64,000 bases of DNA from Euonymus europaeus (taxonomy: Eukaryota > Streptophyta > Magnoliopsida > Celastrales > Celastraceae): positions 26,307,555 through 26,371,554 of the forward strand of contig OY756963.1 of the NCBI GenBank assembly GCA_963580455.1, read 5' to 3'. The notes beneath the pieces are model-generated. The model saw only the letters and a list, made by a program, of their open reading frames with translations, did not search any database and was not told where the DNA came from. The position numbers and the translations under genes were made by a program. Shown here piece after piece: positions 56,735 to 64,000 of this stretch (position 1 is the first letter of the stretch; every line of letters starts with the position of its first letter).

Positions 56735-59176
56735 ATGACAGGGGCCACCGGGCTTGTTATGGTAACCAAGGGAGGTGGTTGTGGGGGTGGTGGTGGAGGA
56801 AAGGAGACAAAAGGGTTTACAAGGAGGAGCAGGGAAGAAGAGCAGAACCAGCTCTCTGTAGTTGCGCTGCTATTGACTGCTCTGAGGAAATCAATGGTGT
56901 CTTGCAGGGTCGATAAAAGTGAGGATGTGATGTCTAATGTCCATAACATGGATATTGGGTTGCCCACCAATGTTCGTCATATCACTCATGTAACATTCGA
57001 TCGATTCAATGGCTTTCTTGGTCTTCCTGTTGAGTTCCAAGTTGAGATCCCTTGTCGAGTCCCAAGTGCAAGGTATTTATTATTTATTTTTTGTGGGTTA
57101 AAAATGGTTGATTTTAAATTCTTCAGCTCTGATCTGACTTTTGCTTAGAATGCTTGAAAAATGTTATTTATTGTTGACTGCAAATCAGCCATGCACGTTT
57201 AGCAGAAATTAAGGTCTTTCGAGTTCGAGGATTTGACTCTTTTTTAAAAAAAAAAAAATTCCGAAGGTTGAAAAGGCTACACCACAATGTCGGGTTAAAA
57301 AAACCTAAATCTTTCTTTGGGTATTGTAGAAGTGTTGGAATATCAAGGTTGACCTTTTAGGCATCACTATATTGTGTAGAAAAAAGTTACATGGTAGTTG
57401 GTTCCCGTTGATTCTGCTTTAAAAACAGTTCAAATAGAAGTTAGAATTAAGAAATAAGTAATGGAGATTCAATTCAAACTAACTGTTTTCTCGTTTGCCC
57501 TTTTGATACCTGCAGTACTGGCAGTGTGTAAATTGTAATACTAATAGTGTTTTGGTATTCAAGATTTTTTTGTTGAAAGAATTAGTTAATACCTAACTCG
57601 CATTCAGTAGAACGAATTGTTTAATGGATAATGGTAAGCATGGCTAGTTATGATTTCTCTTCTGTGACCTTTTTAGTTCTTACTTTGGGGGTTAATGTTA
57701 CCGATCCCTTTTGGATCTTTTGTCACTGGTTGATTCAATTCCATGTTTTAAACTTTTTTTCCCCAGAAGAGTTTAATTTATGCTCTTTATATTGGGTGGA
57801 TATAACTTGCAACTATGTGTGTTTGACTATTTGTAGTGTTAGCGTGTTTGGTGTCTCAGCGGAATCAATGCAGTGCGCTTATGATTCGAAAGGGAATAGT
57901 GTGCCTACTATTCTCTTGTTGATGCAGGAAAGGTTGTACGTTCAAGGAGGCCTAAAGGTACCACCACAATACAACTTATGTGACGTGAATCAGAGATGAT
58001 TTAGATACTGGATGAGTGACTACTGGTTTTCTTGAATTTTATTCAGGCAGAGGGAATTTTCCGCATAAATCCTGAGAATAGCCAAGAGGAGCATGTAAGA
58101 GACCAGCTAAACGGGGGCATTGTGCCTGACAATATTGATGTGCATTGTTTAGCTGGACTTATAAAAGCCTGGTTTCGGGAGCTTCCCTCCGGAGTGCTAG
58201 ACGGGCTTTCGCCTGAGCAAGTTCTACAATGCAACACAGAAGAAGAGTCTGTGGAGCTTGTGAAGCAGCTAAAGCCTACTGAAGCTGCACTGCTCAATTG
58301 GGCTGTTGATCTAATGGTTGATGTCGTCGAGGAAGAGGAATCCAATAAAATGAATGCAAGGAACATTGCCATGGTTTTTGCTCCCAACATGACTCAGGTT
58401 AGGCTTATAGCTGCCACAGTTTTGTCAACTTAGGAATATTTGTTTTCTTTCTGACTGCATCATCCCAATTTGCTATTTTAAAGTGGGAATTGCGGCCATA
58501 GAATGTATACTAAACGTGGTTTCTTATCCATCTCCATCAGATGTCTGATCCATTGACAGCACTAATGCATGCCGTTCAAGTGATGAACTTGCTCAAAACT
58601 CTAATCATGAAAGTATTGAGAGAACGTGAAGAGACTGCAACGGGAGGATATTCGCCTATGTCATATCGTTCATCTGACCAACAAACTGATGAGGATTTTG
58701 ATAGCCAGCAAGAGATCATGGACACCAGCGGTGAACTAAGAGGGTCACCTTCAGGTTATGATGATCAACAAGCCCATTACAGCCACAGCAGCGACGGTGA
58801 AGACGAATGTGAGTGTGAAGTTGACGAAGAACATGAGTCTCTAAGTGAGATAGAACAGTGCTTCTTGAGGCACCTGGATGAAAACAAAGGCCTTGTACAT
58901 AGTTTCTTGGAGCAATCAGTTGTCGATCCTCCTACAGAATACCCTTGTGCAAGAACTTGCTCAGGAATCAAAGTGGAGTCGTCTGGTGTTTCATTTAGCG
59001 ATAGCAGACGTGGGAATTCAAGTTCAATTTCAAGCGATGAGGAAGATTCAGGACCAAGACCGATTTCGGTTGGACATGAGGTTGATAAACAGATTGCGAC
59101 AGAAGGATCTCAAACTTCAAATGATATGGAAATGGTTGATAAAGCGGTGGATTCCATATCGCCACAGCATCATTAG
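56735..59176 (+). CDS. Rop GTPase-activating protein (CRIB-RhoGAP)
   Basis: Four exons: 56735-57072, 57837-57957, 58047-58397, 58541-59176, all GT-AG and in phase; 481 residues, the usual size for plant RopGAPs. A Gly-rich N-terminus is followed by a CRIB motif at residues ~74-98 (IGLPTNVRHITHVTFDRFNG), which binds active Rop. The RhoGAP domain (~112-290) carries the arginine finger in EGIFRINPENS (Arg159) and the NIAMVFAPNMTQM helix. The C-terminal third is acidic and Ser-rich. The protein speeds GTP hydrolysis by Rop/RAC GTPases at the plasma membrane and so limits polar growth and stress signalling. The combination of CRIB plus RhoGAP is plant-specific. Which of the RopGAP1-5 types it is cannot be settled without alignment. 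Confidence 0.93.
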
Positions 59177-60289
59177 TTCTAGCAAAGCGGTCTAAAGTAG
59201 TTTCTTTAGTGTTTTAGGAATACTTACAATCATCAGGTTTTGATTTCTCTCAACAATCTGGGTAGCTTCTGTAAATTTATAATGCATTGAGTTTGTATTG
59301 GGAGTGTTTGCATTTTGTGGATTGTTTGAGAGTCTTGATTCAGTTTGGGGCTGAATTTGTGGTTGTATTGTATGTTATCAGCTTGAAGGCCGAGCCTATC
59401 GCTTGTGCTGTCTGTACTCTGTAGTAGCGAAAGATTCATGTCATTCTTAAAGACTACGAATTTGACAAGTTTAGGGTCATGTCTTACGTAAAATGAAAAA
59501 ATTATTTATTCTAGATTCTTAGTGAACTTGATTAATTTTCACTTCTGTTTGTAATGCGCATGCAGTTGTCCATTGTCTGATTACATGGTAAGTCCATTCA
59601 CAATGAAAATCGAACTTATGGTTACCAGCTAAAATCACTCAGAGAGATTCACCACTATATGGTATAAATGTTAATATATGAACAAATTAGAGTAACTTTT
59701 TTTTACAATTGAAAAGACTTGTCTATGCCTCCCTTTCTAATCCCAACTTTTTTTTCTCCTCTAAAAGAAAACTAATAAAACTACATCTTCAAGTTTCCAT
59801 ATCATGAGACCAAAAGTATAAATAAGAAGCCAACAAGCCTGGGCGGCCAGAAAATCCTGATCCAAGCGGGCTTCCCCCAGCACCCAAAAGCAAGCAGGCT
59901 AATATACTTTTTTGCCCATAAAAATAGTAGGACCTGGACTGAGTTTTATACGAATAACCACGATCAGTCTAGCCCAATGGAGTCCAGCCCATTTCAATGA
60001 CCATGCATCAAAACAAGCCCACATGCCTATTAGTGTGGGAACTGTGTATTACATAATGCGAATAGCAAAATTCAGGCACAGTTTTGTCTCTCTGTTTTTT
60101 TTTCTTTTTTTTTTCTTCATTGTACATTATTTATATAGTTATATAAACACCAAGAAAGAAATTTTACCCTCGAATATTAATTTATACACTTCTAACTTTA
60201 ATATAAAATTTTGCTAATTTGCAAAAGGGCCTTTTTTTTAATGGCCAACTTGGTTCCTAACATAAACAAAAAAAAAAGTAAATAATTAA
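59177..60289. other. Region between convergent RopGAP and small acidic gene
   Basis: Contains the RopGAP 3' untranslated region and AT-rich DNA. No gene recognised. Confidence 0.45.
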
Positions 60290-60724
60290 TTATGAAGCCA
60301 AACAAGCCTCCCAGAACAACCTGTTCTTCTCCTCTTCAGTTGAATCAACTGAAGCACTTGATTTATGGCACTTAATTGGGATTCCTACTACCCCTTTTTG
60401 TTCCTCACCACCACAATTTCGCCGACAGCCACGAACCTCCTCCTCCTCCTGCTCCTTCTGTACATGCAGCCACTCCTTGTCATCCTCATCAACCACATCG
60501 AAACGAAGACGGAGCTCTCTTAGACTATCAGGATCGAAATCTTCAGATTCACCGCAGATACACGACTGTGCATCATCATCGTCGTCATCGTCACAATCAC
60601 TAGCGTGACCGACTCCGGCGTCGAACTCTGAATCCCCAGTGGATTCGACGAGCATCCAAGGAGAGACATCAACAATACCTTTTGCTTCCATTTTTGATTC
60701 AGCCAGATTGCTATTTTCTTTCAC
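60290..60724 (-). CDS. Small acidic protein of unknown function
   Basis: Single-exon frame of 144 residues, or 133 if the second ATG (60691, MEAKGIVDVSPWMLVEST) is used; the second start sits at the beginning of the clearly structured part. It is strongly acidic, with a run CDDDDDDDAQ, a Cys pair (SCICGES) and a short Glu-rich coil (KEQEEEEVRG). It ends NRLFWEACLAS. No signal peptide or membrane segment is seen. I believe similar short uncharacterised proteins exist in dicots, but I cannot name a family. Steady acidic composition and a conserved-looking start and end argue for a real gene; RNA evidence is lacking. Its upstream region is part of a 1060-bp-spaced duplication. Confidence 0.6.
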   Translation of the reverse strand: MKENSNLAESKMEAKGIVDVSPWMLVESTGDSEFDAGVGHASDCDDDDDDDAQSCICGESEDFDPDSLRELRLRFDVVDEDDKEWLHVQKEQEEEEVRGCRRNCGGEEQKGVVGIPIKCHKSSASVDSTEEEKNRLFWEACLAS

Positions 60725-60760
60725 CGCCCTTAAATTTAGAGCTAGGCACGTATATGCAGT

Positions 60761-61375
60761 GCTTTAGCGGGTCCACGTAACTTTCCCATAATTTTGTTTT
60801 TAATTATTTTTGTAATAAAACAGAAACTGGAGGAGATAATGATAAATTGATAATGAAAAAACATGTGCAAGTCTTCTAGAAAGGTGCAAATTTGATCAAG
60901 ACGTATGTATCTGTCTGAGAATTCTGTGTTCTTCTAGAATGGTGCGTGGCGTCTGGCGGGCTTGATAAACTGATAAGACTCGATAGCGTTGGCTTGTGGC
61001 ACCCGTCCACTCATCTATCATCTCAAAGGCTCACAAGATTACGTTTAAGTGCAGAGTTATTGAAACATTTTCTTTAAAAAAGCTGAGGAACTTGACATAT
61101 TATCGTTTACACATCGATGTGGGATTAACGGGTCATTTGGTTGGTATTTTGGGAGAGAATGAGGGGGGTGAGAATGAGAATCGTTCATTTTTTCATTAAG
61201 TTGAGTTTAGAAGGGAGAATTATAAACTAATTCCACCCTCATTCCCTCCTCCTTATGGAGATTAAAACTCACCAATTTAGCTAATGTTCGTAAAGAAAAA
61301 TGAGTTTTGATGTTTAAAAGAGTATTTTTACTCTTATTATTAATAAATAAAAACAATTGTTTAATTTATCTACAC
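60761..61375. repeat. Direct duplication, copy 1 (upstream of acidic gene)
   Basis: Begins GCTTTAGCGGGTCCACGTAA, as does copy 2 exactly 1060 bp later. Shared landmarks in order: GAAACTGGAGGAG, TTCTGTGTTCTTCTAGAATGG, GTTGGCTTGTGGCACCC and TTTTGATGTTTAAAAGA. Starts 37 bp upstream of the acidic gene's ATG, so it covers its promoter. Copies are clearly diverged. Confidence 0.85.
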
Positions 61376-61820
61376 TATTTCTTTTTACGAAAAAAATAAG
61401 ATAATATGAAAATTATATAATTAAAATTTTAACACTTATGTTTATTTTTAATTTCATATCAAACATGACAATATTCATATTACAATCGTCTCATACTCGT
61501 CGGACTGCGGATTGTTAATCAAATGTCTCGTTAGAACACTAAATCGCTTTGTCACTAGTTTAGCTTGCACACCACCGCCAAACTTGCATCGTAAAAACTT
61601 GTAACACCAACCCACTCGAAGCCTTGTTTTATAGTACCCATCGGCTTCTACCATTGGTTTTTTGGCAAGTCAAAGATGCATACTATGATAAAGTTCGGCG
61701 ATGTCAACCAGTGGTTGACCATTTTTTTCCTGAGGAGGAAGAGAGATAAAATACGAAAGAGATAAATGTAAATTTAGTCCTTTTATTTACCAAAACAGGT
61801 TAATTAAGTCTCTCTATTTG

Positions 61821-62164
61821 CTTTAGCGGGTCCACGTAACTTTTCCATAATTTTGTTTTTAATTATTTTTGTAATGAAACAGAAACTGGAGGAGAGATAA
61901 TGATGATGAAAAAAACACGTGGAAGTCTTCTAGAAGGGTACAAATTTGATCAAAACCTATGTATCTGTCTGTCAATTCTGTGTTCTTCTAGAATGGTGAG
62001 TGGCGTCTGGCCTGGCGGGCTTGATAACTAAGACTCGAGAGTGTTGGCTTGTGGCACCCTCCACTCTGATATCATCTCAAAGGTTCACACGATTACGTTT
62101 AATTGCAGAGTTCCTGAAACATCTCCTTCAACAAAAATAGGTTGTGACAGTTGAAAGACTTGGC

Positions 62165-62210
<46 letters not shown>

Positions 62211-62450
62211 TTTGCACATTTATCCTTTAGGGGGAAATGAGGCGAGTCGAGGGTGATAATTGTTCATTATCCCATTTGGTTGAGTTTAGAAAGAGAAATC
62301 ATAAACTCATCACACCCTATTCTCTTCATGGACATTAACAAAATTCACCAAAAATGTGATCTTAGCTAATGTTCAAGAATGAATTTTGATGTTTAAAAGA
62401 CTATTTTGCCCTCATTTTTAATAAGTAATCACAATCACGACATGTGTACA
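61821..62450. repeat. Direct duplication, copy 2
   Basis: Same order of landmarks as copy 1, with small insertions and deletions, including a (TA)n microsatellite at about 62168-62210 that copy 1 lacks. No counterpart of the acidic coding sequence lies beside it; upstream of copy 2 is unrelated AT-rich DNA. The 3' border is approximate. Confidence 0.85.
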
Positions 62451-62638
62451 ACTTAATATCTATACTAGTACTTTAAATATTCATAGTAGTAATTTGAAAA
62501 CTTATATGTTATCATAACTTTAGCTATATCAAACATCAACAGTTTATTTGACAGCTTATACGCGAGCTATTAAATTTATAGCTTATACACTATTATAACT
62601 TACGTTCTACCAAACAGGAGCTACAAGTCTCTTTATTT

Positions 62639-64000
62639 TCAAGTTGGTTGATCAAGTCCCTCTACTTTTGGCTTTGGTTTTCGTTAACCCTTGTATAATG
62701 ATTCCATTAAAAGCTGCTGATGCGGGAAAAAAATATATGACATAGCTTTTAATAAAATTGATGTATAATATATTATATGGCATAATAAAAAAATAAATTA
62801 AAAGACTTGGATAGAAAATTTTAAAAAAATCTGCAAATTGAATTAAAAACCCTTACCATCCCCCCACTTCTTTGTCAAAGATCTGGGTTGGTCAACTGGG
62901 TTGTCATTGCCATCTCCACCAAGCTTCAGATTTAACAGCCTCTCTTATGATTTTTCATTTAATTGATCTTTTCATTTAATACATATTTTTCATGGCAACA
63001 AAACAATTTTGCATCAGCATTTGCGGCATTTGGGGGTTCAAGTTGGTTGATCAAGTCCCTCTACTTTCGGCTTTGGTTTCCGTTAACCCTTGTATAATGA
63101 TTCCATTAAAAGCTGCTGATGCGGGAAAAAATATATGACATAGCTTTTAATAAAATTGATGTATAATATTATATGGCATAATAAAAAAATAAATTAAAAG
63201 ACTTGGATAGAAAATTTTAAAAAAATCTGCAAATTGAATTAAAAACCCTTACCATCCCCCCACTTCTTTGTCAAAGATCTGGGTTGGTCAACTGGGTTGT
63301 CATTGCCATCTCCACCAAGCTTCAGATTTAACAGCCTCTCTTATGATTTTTCATTTAATTGATCTTTTCATTTAATACATATTTTTCATGGCAACAAAAC
63401 AATTTTGCATCAGCATTTGCGGCATTTGGGGGTTCAAGTTGGTTGATCAAGTCCCTCTACTTTCGGCTTTGGTTTCCGTTAACCCTTGTATAATGATTCC
63501 ATTAAAAGCTGCTGATGCGGGAAAAAATATATGACATAGCTTTTAATAAAATTGATGTATAATATTATATGGCATAATAAAAAAATAAATTAAAAGACTT
63601 GGATAGAAAATTTTAAAAAAATCTGCAAATTGAATTAAAAACCCTTACCATCCCCCCACTTCTTTGTCAAAGATCTGGGTTGGTCAACTGGGTTGTCATT
63701 GCCATCTCCACCAAGCTTCAGATTTAACAGCCTCTCTTATGATTTTTCATTTAATTGATCTTTTCATTTAATACATATTTTTCATGGCAACAAAACAATT
63801 TTGCATCAGCATTTGCGGCATTTGGGGGTTCAAGTTGGTTGATCAAGTCCCTCTACTTTCGGCTTTGGTTTCCGTTAACCCTTGTATAATGATTCCATTA
63901 AAAGCTGCTGATGCGGGAAAAAATATATGACATAGCTTTTAATAAAATTGATGTATAATATTATATGGCATAATAAAAAAATAAATTAAAAGACTTGGAT
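62639..64000. repeat. Tandem array, ~396-bp unit, runs off the window
   Basis: TCAAGTTGGTTGATCAAGTC starts at 62639, 63038, 63434 and 63830, giving periods of 399, 396 and 396. The first copy is the most diverged (TTTTGGC for TTTCGGC, and extra bases); the next copies look identical by eye. The unit is AT-rich and non-coding. At least 3.4 copies are present and the array continues past the right edge. It could be a satellite-like expansion or a recent local amplification. Confidence 0.92.

Noticed and set aside
62639..64000. CRISPR or centromeric satellite
   Set aside because: Unit has no repeat-spacer pattern; with only 3.4 copies visible a centromere claim is unsupported.
1..64000. An undescribed multi-gene system or gene cluster
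   Set aside because: Host genes belong to unrelated known families in mixed orientation with long gaps; nothing suggests joint function.

Overview
The window is nuclear DNA of a flowering plant, almost certainly a eudicot. It holds AT-rich intergenic DNA, GT-AG introns, single-exon PPR and UTP15 genes, and plant-specific families (NDX, a CRIB-type RopGAP, a VAPYRIN-like protein, plant H2A.X). The species cannot be named from the sequence. No bacterial-type operon, CRISPR array or phage is present.

Layout. At 1.6-3.1 kb (+) lies a single-exon VAPYRIN-like MSP/ankyrin gene. About 3.9-17.35 kb reads as one large Helitron. It has an intact 1507-residue Rep/helicase (7861-12384) and a classic 3' end (GC hairpin plus CTAG at 17347-17350). 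Near its left side it carries three exons, with introns, of the C-terminal part of an E2F factor. The left end is only a guess at 3932. The Helitron ends 338 bp before the ATG of a two-exon histone H2A.X gene with SQEF tail (17689-18191), whose TATA, CCAAT and histone octamer elements survive. At 18.9-19.3 kb a 335-bp Mutator-type MITE sits against a deleted tRNA-Ala pseudogene.

At 19.7-27.2 kb (-) is NODULIN HOMEOBOX (NDX), 16 coding exons, all in phase except for one in-frame TGA in exon 5. Divergent from it is a mitochondrial-type PPR gene (28.2-30.2 kb, +), with site II-like elements between them. At 30.8-31.1 kb lies an RNase H-like relic. At 31.18-40.04 kb is a long-armed fold-back/Mutator-like element with a candidate 7-bp target duplication. 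A 5'-truncated, frameshifted L1-type LINE (34.79-39.93 kb) has inserted into its right arm. This composite ends 96 bp before the ATG of UTP15 (40132-41715, +).

At 44.0-53.0 kb (-) lies the cohesin subunit SCC3 (21 exons by my reading), convergent with UTP15. It has a 2.1-kb second intron holding an RTE LINE relic, and an 87-bp intron that is open in frame. At 56.7-59.2 kb (+) is a RopGAP. At 60.3-60.7 kb (-) is a small acidic protein of unknown function, whose upstream region is duplicated 1060 bp away. The last 1.36 kb is a tandem array of about 396 bp per unit that runs off the window.

The host genes are not functionally linked; they are unrelated housekeeping and regulatory genes (chromatin, cohesion, ribosome biogenesis, organelle RNA, Rop signalling, symbiosis-type trafficking). 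The most noteworthy things are the Helitron with its captured E2F exons beside a histone gene, the nonsense codon in NDX, and the nested transposon against UTP15. I did not find an undescribed multi-gene system. All exon borders were read by eye from splice consensus, frame continuity and recalled family sequence, without RNA data or alignment software.
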